Below are positions 21,014-27,999 of a stretch of 45,765 nucleotides of DNA, piece after piece. Numbering within the stretch: the first letter of the stretch is position 1; each line of letters opens with the position of its first letter. The position numbers and the translations under genes were made by a program. This DNA is from a virus. The notes below the pieces were generated by a model that was not told where the DNA came from, made no database searches, and was given only the letters and a program-made list of their open reading frames with translations. The stretch is taken from IMG/VR virus record IMGVR_UViG_3300005435_000009, positions 1 through 45,765 of that record. The stretch is one strand, 5' to 3'.

Positions 21014-21243
21014 CCGAACAGTGCTCCCTCGGGGTATTCCTCGGTCCAGAACTGTTCCCGGTGCCCGCACTTGGGACAGATCAGCACGATGACCCAGGAC
21101 CCGTCCGAGGTGGATTCGTTGGAGACCTCGATGTTGTCCGCGTCGAGGCCGTCGAACTCGTGGCGGCATTTCGAGCAGACCGTCAGGTGGGCCAACGCCC
21201 TGCCCAAGTCCTCGGGTGACGTGATACGACGCTCTGCTGCCAT
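21010..21243 (-). CDS. Zinc-ribbon protein, 77 aa
   Basis: ATG 21243 follows GGGAGAG. Two CxxC pairs, TVCSKCRHEF and LICPKCGHREQFW, about 38 residues apart, form a typical zinc ribbon with a beta hairpin between (SDGSWVIVLI). It could bind DNA or act as a small adaptor. An earlier in-frame ATG at 21261 is possible. It is coupled to the 20732-21013 gene. Confidence 0.65.
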   Translation of the reverse strand: MAAERRITSPEDLGRALAHLTVCSKCRHEFDGLDADNIEVSNESTSDGSWVIVLICPKCGHREQFWTEEYPEGALFG

Positions 21244-21334
21244 GCCAGCGCTCTCCCACATGCCATGCTCGGGTGACGACCCAAGCTTGGACGTGGGAGT
21301 GTGCGCGAAAGTCGCGCTGTGGTCAAGCTGGTCC

Positions 21335-21340
21335 TAGACT
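21335..21340 (+). promoter_or_regulatory. Candidate -10 box upstream of the HTH gene at 21349
   Basis: TAGACT, 8 bases before the ATG and without a Shine-Dalgarno between, suggests a leaderless or near-leaderless message. The same hexamer precedes the repressor gene at 13903. Confidence 0.4.
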
Positions 21341-21348
21341 GACCATCC

Positions 21349-21642
21349 ATGGTTGCGGAGCGCAGACCGCCGACGCGGGACGACCTGATCTCGGTCGAGC
21401 AGGCCGCTCGCGAGTACCGCATCTCCCGCTCGGCCCTGTTCGACCGCCTCCGGGTGGGCGCGCTGCGGCGTTGGAACGTCCAGGGTGACCGGCGGACCCT
21501 GCTGGACATCCGCGAGCTGGACGAGCTGTTCATGCCTCGCGAGGTGCCGGCGCTGGTGCCGCCGCCGGTGCGCTTGCGCCGGGCCCGTGCCGCCGAGGAG
21601 GCGGCTCGTCAACTCAAGCTGGCTGATCGTCGGGAAAGGTAG
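21349..21642 (+). CDS. Excisionase/MerR-type helix-turn-helix protein, 97 aa
   Basis: The HTH is DDLISVEQAAREYRISRSAL FDRLRVGALRRWNVQGDRR, then LLDIRELDELF, as in DNA-binding excisionase-family proteins, followed by a proline patch and a basic helix (RLRRARAAEEAARQLKLADR). It converges on the large terminase gene with 10 bases between stops. It is a second excisionase candidate besides 13552-13758, but its distance from attP favours a regulatory role. Confidence 0.65.
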   Translation: MVAERRPPTRDDLISVEQAAREYRISRSALFDRLRVGALRRWNVQGDRRTLLDIRELDELFMPREVPALVPPPVRLRRARAAEEAARQLKLADRRER

Positions 21643-21652
21643 CCCAGCGACG

Positions 21653-23767
21653 CTACGCGTAGACGCGCCAGCCGCGCGACTGCTGCGGGTCTCGCGTGAG
21701 CTGGAGTTCGGCGGCGCCGACCACCAGCGCGTCCACCCGGTCGTCAGCCTCGTTGGACTGGCCCATGCCGGTGAACTCGTACATCTGATTCTCCAGGGCC
21801 GGGAACAGGCCCACGTGGTGGAAGCGGCCTTGCTCGTAGAGGCCGACCAGCGGCAGCGCCCGGCCGTACTTGCTCAGCTTCGTGTGGACCCCGCGCACCG
21901 GCACCCGGTCATCCGCGTTGCGGACCTGCTGGATCACCAGCTCGCCCGCGATGTTCGTCTCGGCGACCACGTAGGCCGCCTCGAAGCGGTCGTACGCCCC
22001 GACCGCCTTGGCCGCCCACTGCTGCGGCGTGTAGCGGCCGGAGAGGTCGGCCAGCACGTAGCCGTGGTTGTCGTGCAGCCCACGCCCCACCACGATGATG
22101 CCGGTCAGGTCCGACTCGCGATTACTGGTCCGGGCCGGGTCCAGCGCCACCACGACCTTGAGCAGCTCGGGCGCCTCGGGCACCCGGTAGGGGTCGATCA
22201 TCGGACTCGACCACAGCGCTCCCTCCACGTCGTCCAGCAGCTCGCCCTCCAGCTCCTGGCGGCCCAGCCGCGTGCCCTCGTACTCCTCATAGAGGCGGGC
22301 CCGCACGCCGGGCGCCAGGTGCGGGTTGTCGCGAGTGCTGGCCTTGGTGATCCGGGTCCGGGGGTCGGCGATCAGCTTGCGCAACCGCTCCTTGGGCTTG
22401 GGCGTCGTGGTCACGATCGAGCGCGGATGCGCGCCCAGCCGCAGGCCGAAGCTGGCTTGCGCGTAGGTCTCGTCCAGCTTGGGCCAGGCCGCCAGCTCCT
22501 CCAGCCAGTCCACATGGCTTTGGGCGGCCAGGATGCCCTCGCAGAAAACCTCGTGGCGGCCCTCGACGGTGACGTCAAACAGCTCGGCGCTGGCGATAGG
22601 CGTACACCGCCGTACACGATCGCGAACAAGTCGCGGCGCCAGATCGGGTACGGAACCCGGCGCCACAAACCACGCACTCAGCCTCGACGTATCGCCGGCC
22701 GGTGCCGGTCCGGCGGTAGTGCCGGTCAGCGCAGGCAGGGGAGCAGAAGCGGGGCCGCGCTGAACCTCGCGAGCGGTAGGCGCTGCCGCACTCCTCGCAG
22801 GTCGCCTCCACGCCCTCGTAGGTGGCCCAGCGAGCCCGCGAGGCGGCGATGGCGGCATCGGGACGGCGGGCGTGTAGGCGGCGGTGCTCTCCGACCGGCA
22901 GGCACTCCAGATTCGCCAGGCGGTTGTCCCCGCGATCGAAGTTGCGGTGATGGATCTCGTGTCCCGAGGGGATCGGACCGTGGGCTGTCGTCCAGACCGC
23001 TTGATGAAGCAGGCCCCGGCGCGAGTTCGAGTAGTAGCCGGACGCCCGTCGGTACCATCGCACGCCATTCCATTCGATCCGCTCCACGCCCACAGCACGT
23101 CCTCCGTCGTGAGCTGGTCGAGCGCCACGAAGCCGCGCTCGGTCCAGACCTTGTGCTCCGCAGTCGCGCGGAGCCGGCGCCCTCCCGTCGTTTCCAGCTC
23201 CCACACCGTGCCCTGTCCGGTTCGCCCGCTCCAGACCACCGGCCGCAGGCCGTCGCGCGTCCAGACCCGTTCGCCCGCCTCCAGCTCCTCGATGGGCCGC
23301 CAGCCCTGCTCGCCGCGCACGCGCTGGCCGCGAGCGAAGCAGTTGCCGCCGGCCCGCAGCCGCTCCACGTCCTCGGGCGTGAAGGCCCCGTACAGGCGGG
23401 CCCGCGAGCCGTTGGGCCAGAACACCGACGCCTCGTTGATCTTCCACTGGACCTTGGGGTTGATCGCCTTCAGGCCCGAGGCGCCGAGCACGCACTCCCT
23501 GGCGTCGCGGACGGTGGGCGCGATGATGCGGGCCTGCCAGCCCCGGTGCCGGCTCATGAGCTGGTCGATCCAGTACGAGGCCGCCAGCGTCTTGCCGGTG
23601 CCCCGGCCGGCCAGCATCAGCCAGACGTCCCAGCTCGGGTCATCCCAGGAGGGCATGAGCTGGTGGGCCTCCGGCTTGAACCCCGGGCGGGGCACAGGAG
23701 CGTCCCGCAGACGCTCTACGGCGGCATGGAGGCCCAGCGCCCGCAGATCCCCGCCGCCGGCCGCCAC
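21653..23767 (-). CDS. terL: Terminase large subunit, interrupted by an intein (704-aa frame)
   Basis: ATP-driven DNA packaging motor and nuclease. Walker A is AGRGTGKT (residues 53-60). After removal of residues 143-416 the halves join as ERLRAGGN|SHVDWLEELAAW, restoring the Walker B region. The RNase-H-like nuclease part follows, with VVALDPARTSNRESD, VVAETNIAGELV and DDRVDALVVGAAEL giving the acidic residues. The spliced protein would have 430 residues, normal for the family. The frame stays open across the intein, but its middle third is not the intein's own coding frame (see the nested HNH gene). GTG 23767 is 7 bases from the upstream stop; ribosome binding is weak. Confidence 0.9.
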   Translation of the reverse strand: MAAGGGDLRALGLHAAVERLRDAPVPRPGFKPEAHQLMPSWDDPSWDVWLMLAGRGTGKTLAASYWIDQLMSRHRGWQARIIAPTVRDARECVLGASGLKAINPKVQWKINEASVFWPNGSRARLYGAFTPEDVERLRAGGNCFARGQRVRGEQGWRPIEELEAGERVWTRDGLRPVVWSGRTGQGTVWELETTGGRRLRATAEHKVWTERGFVALDQLTTEDVLWAWSGSNGMACDGTDGRPATTRTRAGACFIKRSGRQPTVRSPRDTRSITATSIAGTTAWRIWSACRSESTAAYTPAVPMPPSPPRGLAGPPTRAWRRPARSAAAPTAREVQRGPASAPLPALTGTTAGPAPAGDTSRLSAWFVAPGSVPDLAPRLVRDRVRRCTPIASAELFDVTVEGRHEVFCEGILAAQSHVDWLEELAAWPKLDETYAQASFGLRLGAHPRSIVTTTPKPKERLRKLIADPRTRITKASTRDNPHLAPGVRARLYEEYEGTRLGRQELEGELLDDVEGALWSSPMIDPYRVPEAPELLKVVVALDPARTSNRESDLTGIIVVGRGLHDNHGYVLADLSGRYTPQQWAAKAVGAYDRFEAAYVVAETNIAGELVIQQVRNADDRVPVRGVHTKLSKYGRALPLVGLYEQGRFHHVGLFPALENQMYEFTGMGQSNEADDRVDALVVGAAELQLTRDPQQSRGWRVYA
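22520..23341 (-). other. Intein in the large terminase, inserted at Walker B
   Basis: Starts at Cys143 with CFARGQRVRGEQGWRPIEEL, the N-terminal splicing block, followed by GERVWTRDG and a block-B-like TAEHKVWTERGFVALDQL. The C-terminal blocks are AELFDVTVEGRHEVFCEGIL AAQ, then Ser of the C-extein. The last residue is Gln rather than Asn and the penultimate one is Ala instead of His, both departures from the common HN ending. In frame it spans 274 residues, but residues ~85-250 of it are read in a frame that gives no recognisable domain; the HNH lies in the -1 frame there. Splicing activity is therefore uncertain. Confidence 0.8.
22575..23093 (-). CDS. HNH homing endonuclease nested out of frame in the intein, 172 aa
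   Basis: This frame lies entirely inside the intein, shifted by -1 (or +2) from the terminase frame. It begins with a GTG (23093) preceded by GGAGG and a 7-base gap, so it can be translated on its own. Residues: ERIEWNGVRWYRRASGYYSN, then the HNH motif GHEIHHRNFDRGDNRLANLE CLPVGEHRRLH. Two cysteine knuckles follow (CEECGSAYRSRG...CSPAC and CVVCGAGFRTRSG...CSRSC). It ends in TGA within the intein's C-terminal block. It would cut intein-less terminase genes and promote homing. Whether it arose from two compensating frameshifts in an ordinary intein or as a separate gene is open. Confidence 0.8.
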   Translation of the reverse strand: MGVERIEWNGVRWYRRASGYYSNSRRGLLHQAVWTTAHGPIPSGHEIHHRNFDRGDNRLANLECLPVGEHRRLHARRPDAAIAASRARWATYEGVEATCEECGSAYRSRGSARPRFCSPACADRHYRRTGTGRRYVEAECVVCGAGFRTRSGAATCSRSCTAVYAYRQRRAV

Positions 23768-23774
23768 GAGGCTC

Positions 23775-24200
23775 TCAGGCGGTCGAGGAGCGCACGACGA
23801 GGAGTGCGTCTACGACAACGCGAGGGAAGTCATCGAGCGTGGGGTCGGGCTGGAACAGCCAGAGCGTGACCTGGGCCTGGAGCGCGACCAGGGTGTCGCC
23901 CATCGGCGTCTGCTCGACGGCCTGGATCGCGTTGGCCACCGCCTCGGCGAGCTGGGAGGCCAGCAGCCGGGTCCGGCCGTAGCACTGGAAGGTGACCAGG
24001 GGCTGGTCCAGCGGCGTGTTGCCCAGCAGCGGCGCACCGCCGATCCGCCGGATCGTCAGCCACTGCGCCGGCCGCTCGGCCACGTCCGGCGCCGAGAAGT
24101 AGACGTAGCGGCCGGCCGCGGTCAGGTCGGCGATGCTGGGGACCGTCTTGCACCACGCCTTGATCGGGCCCTCGACCTCGGGGTAGAGCGTGGTGGTCAC
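23775..24200 (-). CDS. Tail terminator / tail completion-like protein, 141 aa
   Basis: GTG 24200 overlaps the upstream TGA. The protein (TTTLYPEVEGPIKAWCKTVP, RYVYFSAPDVAERPAQWLTI, FQCYGRTRLLASQLAEAVAN) resembles the small alpha/beta tail terminator proteins of long-tailed phages, which cap the tail tube at the head side. Its place directly after the HK97 gp10-like gene is canonical. The next gene in this unit is the large terminase, which is not canonical. Confidence 0.65.
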   Translation of the reverse strand: MTTTLYPEVEGPIKAWCKTVPSIADLTAAGRYVYFSAPDVAERPAQWLTIRRIGGAPLLGNTPLDQPLVTFQCYGRTRLLASQLAEAVANAIQAVEQTPMGDTLVALQAQVTLWLFQPDPTLDDFPRVVVDALLVVRSSTA

Positions 24201-24613
24201 CCGGCCCTCCTGCCGACGGCGCCGGTCCGGCTGAAGGTCCGGCCGGCATTGGCGACGGTGGTCAGCGCGCCGCGCAGAAAGCCGCCCACGCGAGGATGGA
24301 GTTCGATGCGGGCCGCGTACACGAGATCGGAGCCGACCAGCCAGATGATCCCGCCCGCCTCCGACTCGCGGACCACCTTCAGGGAGTCGTGGAGCCGGCC
24401 CGAGTAGCGCAGACCCAGCGGCGCGGGGTCCATGCGGCCCACGTAGCGCGAGGTCGGGTCCTCTCGGGGGCAGTGCTCTTGGGCGTAGCGCAGGACGCCG
24501 CCCGCGATCGTGTCCATGCCCACCGCCAGCGGACCGTCCTCGCTCGTGAACAGCGCGGTGGCGGCGGCGCCCAGGACCTCGACTCGCGTGGAGACGACGG
24601 TGAAGCCGGCCAT
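24197..24613 (-). CDS. HK97 gp10-like neck/tail protein, 138 aa
   Basis: ATG 24613 overlaps the upstream TGA (TGATG). It starts MAGFTVVSTRVEVLGAAATA, has TRYVG-like TSRYVGRMDPAPLGLRYSGR LHDSLKVV and VGSDLVYAARIELHPRVGGF, the pattern SGRLxxSL...Y(A)xxxE of the HK97 gp10 family. Such proteins connect head completion to the tail. The C-terminus is basic and Gly-rich. Confidence 0.75.
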   Translation of the reverse strand: MAGFTVVSTRVEVLGAAATALFTSEDGPLAVGMDTIAGGVLRYAQEHCPREDPTSRYVGRMDPAPLGLRYSGRLHDSLKVVRESEAGGIIWLVGSDLVYAARIELHPRVGGFLRGALTTVANAGRTFSRTGAVGRRAG

Positions 24614-24966
24614 CAGCTCGTCAGCGGCTCCAGCGCCTCGACCGGCGCCACCGTCTCTACGCAGACGCCGGCCATGTGCGCCAGGGTTCCGAAGCCAGGC
24701 CGGGGCTGGACCCATTCCACGTTCCAGACCGTGCCGGTCACGTCGTCGCGTACGAGATCGAAGGCCAGCACATCGCAGGGATCGCAGACGAAGCGGCTGC
24801 GGGAGATGGCCTCCTCGAACGGCTGCGAGGTGGGCCGCTCGTACAGCTCGAAGTTCGCCCGCACCCCGCTCACCACCACTGCGTACACGGGCTCGGCGTC
24901 GGGGTAGCCGTCGTCGGGCGGCGGCCGGCGCAGCACGGTCAGGGTGGTGGTCGAGATCGGGATCAT
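24613..24966 (-). CDS. Head closure (stopper)-like protein, 117 aa
   Basis: ATG 24966. A small beta-barrel-like protein, MIPISTTTLTVLRRPPPDDG, VVVSGVRANFELYE, RSRFVCDPCDVLAFDLVRDD, TGTVWNVEWVQPRPGF, of the size and position of phage head-tail stoppers (SPP1 gp16/HK97 family). Its function is to close the portal channel after packaging and offer the tail interface. The call rests on position and general pattern. Confidence 0.6.
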   Translation of the reverse strand: MIPISTTTLTVLRRPPPDDGYPDAEPVYAVVVSGVRANFELYERPTSQPFEEAISRSRFVCDPCDVLAFDLVRDDVTGTVWNVEWVQPRPGFGTLAHMAGVCVETVAPVEALEPLTS

Positions 24967-25089
24967 CCGGGATCAGCCTTGCAGCTCAGAGCTTACCCAG
25001 CAGGTGGGGAAAGCCCCTGGATAGTGGGGAAAACCCTCCCTCACGCCGGAGCCGGGCGGCGACGCGTTAGCGATCGGCCCGCGCGACGC

Positions 25090-25179
25090 CTACAGCCGCC
25101 GCCGAGCCTGCACGATCCACCATCCCGCGAGTCCGGCCAGCACGAGCCCGCACGCCAGCTCGACCCACGTCGCGGCCAT
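25090..25179 (-). CDS. Possible tiny membrane peptide, 29 aa
   Basis: The frame from ATG 25179 to TAG has MAATWVELACGLVLAGLAGW followed by WIVQARRRL: one transmembrane helix and a positively charged end. The ribosome site is weak (GTAGG, 11 bases upstream). It could be a holin-like or regulatory peptide, or chance. Confidence 0.35.
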   Translation of the reverse strand: MAATWVELACGLVLAGLAGWWIVQARRRL

Positions 25180-25228
25180 CCGCCGAAGCCTACCCGAGCG
25201 GCCCGATTTGTACCCTCCGAAGGGGTGT

Positions 25229-25258
25229 GACCCGGCCGGCCGTCGGGCCGACCGGGTC
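25229..25258 (-). terminator. Hairpin downstream of the connector gene
   Basis: GACCCGG-CGGCC pairs with GGCCG-CCGGGTC around a 4-base loop, about 22 bases after the connector stop. It probably reduces transcription from the capsid gene into the neck and terminase genes. Confidence 0.55.
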
Positions 25259-25280
25259 GGGTAGCCAAGTGGCGTTGGCG

Positions 25281-25745
25281 TCAGTGGGAGTCGATGCCGA
25301 AGCCGGGGCCGTTGATCGCGATCCCTGAGTGCGGCCAGAGCAGCAGAGCGTGGCGCCGGGCGCTGTGGACGCTCAGCGTCCGCCAGCCAGAGGGATGCAT
25401 GAGCGCCCGGTTGGCCGGGCACGCCTGCCGCCAATAGCGCTTGATGTACGTGCGCAGCAGCCAGGTCGATCCGCCGGTCTCGTGGTACTCGATCACGGCA
25501 TCGCCCGAGCGGGCCTGCTGCACGCCCGTGGTCGGGACCTGGAGAGCCGCCAGCAGGCGACCCTCCAGCACCATCGCCGCCGCCGCCCAGCGGTCCAGCG
25601 TCACCGTCCCGTCGTCGTCGTCGGTGCAGGTCCACTGCTCCATGACGGCGGTGAGCTGGCTGTCGTCGTACTCGGTTGCGCCGTTGGTCTGAGCGCGGAC
25701 CCACGCCAGATCATCCGAGCTGGGGGTGGGCGGCGGGCTGCTCAC
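25281..25745 (-). CDS. Head-tail connector (adaptor)-like protein, 154 aa
   Basis: GTG 25745 overlaps the TGA of the LamG gene. The start SSDDLAWVRAQTNGATEYDD SQLTAVMEQW is a pattern I associate with short helical head-tail adaptors that bind the portal. The middle has LDRWAAAAMVLEGRLLAALQ and GDAVIEYHETGGSTWLLRTY. The last third is basic and aromatic. The adaptor role is inferred from this and from its place between capsid and stopper genes. Confidence 0.55.
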   Translation of the reverse strand: MSSPPPTPSSDDLAWVRAQTNGATEYDDSQLTAVMEQWTCTDDDDGTVTLDRWAAAAMVLEGRLLAALQVPTTGVQQARSGDAVIEYHETGGSTWLLRTYIKRYWRQACPANRALMHPSGWRTLSVHSARRHALLLWPHSGIAINGPGFGIDSH

Positions 25746-26647
25746 GAGCGGCCCTGGTTCCAGGCCGCCGAGGCGGCGGCGCGGGCTTCCACGTGGAAGG
25801 GGTTGCGCTCCCACCAGCCGGCCATGTCGGACTCCCACCAGAGCGCGAAGACGTCGTCCTCGGCTCCGGTGTCCTGCGCGCCGGGCTGGAAGGTATTGGG
25901 GCCGTAGCCGCGTCCGAGATCGTCGCCATGGGACAGGGTGGCGCTGACCGGGACGTAGGGCACCAGGCCCGCGTTGTAATGCGCGAGCACGCGGCCCGCG
26001 GAGAGCTGCGTGTTGTAGAGCGAGACCTGCGAGATCCGGCCGGCGAACAGCACGTCGCTGCCCGCGTTGGGGTTTCCGCCGATCGAGAGGTCGGTCTGCG
26101 CGTGGTAGGTCCCGGCCGCCACGGTGGCCGCCTGGGCGCCGTCGATGTACACGATGTACTGCCCGCCCGTCTTGCGCGTGATCACGAGCTGGTGGACGCC
26201 CTTGGCCGGGATGGTCGCGAGCGCGTCGTGCCGGGTGCTCTCGCAGAACCCGGTGTAGGACTTGCCGTCTCCGTTCAGGCGGTCGATCTCGTCGCCGACC
26301 GTGGAGAAGTGCTGCACGCTCCACTGCACGGTGCTGCTGACCGCCTCGTACCACAGCTCGATGCTCTGGCCGTTCGTGTCATTGATCAGCGAGCCGACGC
26401 CGGCCACTCTCGCGAGGTAGACGTGGCGCGCGAAGAACAGGAGGCTGCTGCCTGGCCCCGCGTTGGGGACCAGGCTGCCGTTGGACCACTGCGGCGCGGT
26501 GCCGCCCGGGTTGGAGCCGTCGCCCGCGTCGATGGTGCCGTCGTGCCCGTTGCCGCTGGAATCGGCGAAGGTGGCTCCAGTCCCGTCGTCCAGCTTCCAG
26601 TAGCCGACCGGGCTATCCGCCAGCACCGTGTCCGCGTAGGTGGTCAT
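25742..26647 (-). CDS. LamG/concanavalin-like domain protein of the head cluster, 301 aa
   Basis: ATG 26647. Residues ~1-225 are a laminin-G-like jelly roll (YADTVLADSPVGYWKLDDGT, ADSSGNGHDGTID, SIELWYEA, HQLVITRKTGGQYIVYIDG, GRISQVSLYNTQLSAGRVLA HYNAG), a fold that usually binds carbohydrate or protein. The C-terminal ~75 residues (VSATLSHGDDLGRGYGPNTF to WWERNPFHVEARAAASAAWN) look like a separate virion-attachment part. A protein with the same domain is encoded in the tail cluster (35873-37036). Here, behind the capsid gene, a capsid decoration or head fibre role is likely. Confidence 0.7.
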   Translation of the reverse strand: MTTYADTVLADSPVGYWKLDDGTGATFADSSGNGHDGTIDAGDGSNPGGTAPQWSNGSLVPNAGPGSSLLFFARHVYLARVAGVGSLINDTNGQSIELWYEAVSSTVQWSVQHFSTVGDEIDRLNGDGKSYTGFCESTRHDALATIPAKGVHQLVITRKTGGQYIVYIDGAQAATVAAGTYHAQTDLSIGGNPNAGSDVLFAGRISQVSLYNTQLSAGRVLAHYNAGLVPYVPVSATLSHGDDLGRGYGPNTFQPGAQDTGAEDDVFALWWESDMAGWWERNPFHVEARAAASAAWNQGRS

Positions 26648-26651
26648 GGGC

Positions 26652-27026
26652 TCAGAGAGCGGTGACCGACGCCGCCAGGGTCACGTTGCCCAGGGGGCTG
26701 AGGACGATCACGTCGTAGGTGCCGGCCGCCTTGACCGGCGCGATGCACCGGATCAGGCCATCGTTCACCACCACGACGCCGGTGCAGGCCGTGCCGCCGA
26801 TCGTCACGCCCGTGGCCCCGGTGAAGTTCGAGCCGCGGATCTCGATGACGCTGCCGCCCTCGATCTCGATGAGAGCGGGCCGCACCGAGTTGACGACCAC
26901 GATGCCCATGCACTGCGCCACCGCGTCCATGGCGAGCTGCACGGCCTGGGCGCCCACCGGCGAGCGCTGCCAGAACAGCTCCTGGGCCGAGCCGACAAAG
27001 AACGTGTTGAAGGTCTCCGTCGCCAT
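26652..27026 (-). CDS. IPT/TIG Ig-like domain protein, probable capsid decoration, 124 aa
   Basis: ATG 27026, 8 bases after the capsid stop. The N-terminal helix (ELFWQRSPVGAQAVQLAMDA) is followed by RPALIEIEGGSVIEIRGSNF TGATGVTIGGTACTGVVVVN and GTYDVIVLSPLGNVTL, the classic IPT/TIG immunoglobulin-like fold (GxxFTxATxVxxG). Such domains often decorate phage capsids or tails and bind weakly to cell surfaces. Placement directly after the capsid gene favours a decoration protein. Confidence 0.7.
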   Translation of the reverse strand: MATETFNTFFVGSAQELFWQRSPVGAQAVQLAMDAVAQCMGIVVVNSVRPALIEIEGGSVIEIRGSNFTGATGVTIGGTACTGVVVVNDGLIRCIAPVKAAGTYDVIVLSPLGNVTLAASVTAL

Positions 27027-27034
27027 CTCCTACC

Positions 27035-27982
27035 TCAGCTCTTGAGTGCCGCGAACGGGTAGGGGTGCGCCATGTTCGCCGACCTGCGCTTGACCGGGTT
27101 GCCCACGGTCACGCCCAGCCTCATGGTCATGCGCAGCGCGCGGCTGTCCTGCTGCATGAGGTTGAACAGCACCTTGCCGTTGTCGTCGGTGATGACGCCC
27201 TCGCGGAAGACTTCCCAGGTCACGTCCCGGCGGATGCCCACGATGATGTTGGACATGTCGCCGCCGATCGTGTGCCAGGTGTCATTCCAGGCTCCGTTGT
27301 TGAGGTAGCGGAAGGGCCGCCCGAGCAGGCCCGCCACGCCGCCCACCGTGGGCGCCGGCACGAACAGCGGCCGGCCCAGTGTGTCCACCACGCCCAGCAG
27401 GTCGTACTCGTACAGCGTGTCCGCCATCCAGCTCGTGAAGGGGTGACCGTCCTCGGCCACCTTGCGCATGGTGGCCACGAGGTCCGCCCACACCGAGGCG
27501 GTGGCCGTGACCGTGTTGCCGACCGCATCGCAGACCTGGGCCAGGCCCTGCGCGGGGTCGGTGCCTCCGAGATCCCAGGACAGTGGCTTGCCGACGCCGA
27601 ACAGGACCGCGGCGTCGATCTTGGCGCCCAGCGCCTCGATGATGAGCGGCTGCACGGCGGCCAGGATGTCGGTGTCGATGTCCTCCACGACCGCGTCCGG
27701 GATGGGGACGATGACCGCCAGCTCCTCGACGTTCAGGAACTTGTTCTGCCAGGCCGCCCGGGTGGTCTCCTTGAGGCCCGTGTCGCCGTTGACGAAGTAC
27801 GCCTCGGGCAGCACGGAGAGGACCGGCATCCGGGTCTGCGCCCGAGCCATCGTCACCCGGCGGGGACCAGCTCCGAGCAGCAGCGAAGCCTCGGGCAGGC
27901 CCTGGAGGATGGCGTTGGTGATGACCTGCTCGACAGGCTGCGGGGTGTCACCACGCACGACCTGTGAGGTGTAGTTGGCCAC
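27035..27982 (-). CDS. Major capsid protein, HK97 fold, 315 aa
   Basis: GTG 27982 follows CGGAGGAG with a 4-base gap. Features of the HK97-type capsid: an N-arm (SQVVRGDTPQPVEQVITNAI), MARAQTRMPVLSVLPEAYFV for the E-loop region, AVIVPIPDAVVEDIDTDILA for the spine helix, LGAKIDAAVLFGVGKP, GRPFRYLNNGAWND and a C-terminal beta-rich domain with NIIVGIRRDVTWEVFREGVI and LRMTMRLGVTVGNPVK. There is no long delta domain and no protease gene nearby, so assembly may depend on the separate scaffold-like protein (39550-40071). It heads the leftward head operon. Confidence 0.85.
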   Translation of the reverse strand: MANYTSQVVRGDTPQPVEQVITNAILQGLPEASLLLGAGPRRVTMARAQTRMPVLSVLPEAYFVNGDTGLKETTRAAWQNKFLNVEELAVIVPIPDAVVEDIDTDILAAVQPLIIEALGAKIDAAVLFGVGKPLSWDLGGTDPAQGLAQVCDAVGNTVTATASVWADLVATMRKVAEDGHPFTSWMADTLYEYDLLGVVDTLGRPLFVPAPTVGGVAGLLGRPFRYLNNGAWNDTWHTIGGDMSNIIVGIRRDVTWEVFREGVITDDNGKVLFNLMQQDSRALRMTMRLGVTVGNPVKRRSANMAHPYPFAALKS

Positions 27983-27983
27983 G

Positions 27984-27999
27984 AAACTCCTCCGAGTTT
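27984..27999 (-). promoter_or_regulatory. Hairpin containing the capsid gene Shine-Dalgarno
   Basis: AAACTCGGAGGAGTTT is a perfect 6-bp stem with loop GGAG, ending one base before the GTG start. Folding would hide the ribosome site, or present it in the loop; it may tune capsid translation. Confidence 0.5.

Larger units (their letters stand above)
24967..25280. other. 314-base gap in the head operon
   Basis: It holds a hairpin after the connector gene (25229-25258), a possible 29-codon membrane peptide (25090-25179) and two near-identical GTGGGGAAA words (25007-25033). The gap separates the capsid/connector genes from the stopper-to-terminase genes, so it may carry an internal promoter. Confidence 0.45.

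Noticed and set aside
21485-23869. A 794-codon rightward frame opposite the terminase
   Set aside because: No domains and an Arg/Pro/Ala-rich composition; it is the antisense shadow of the terminase and intein.
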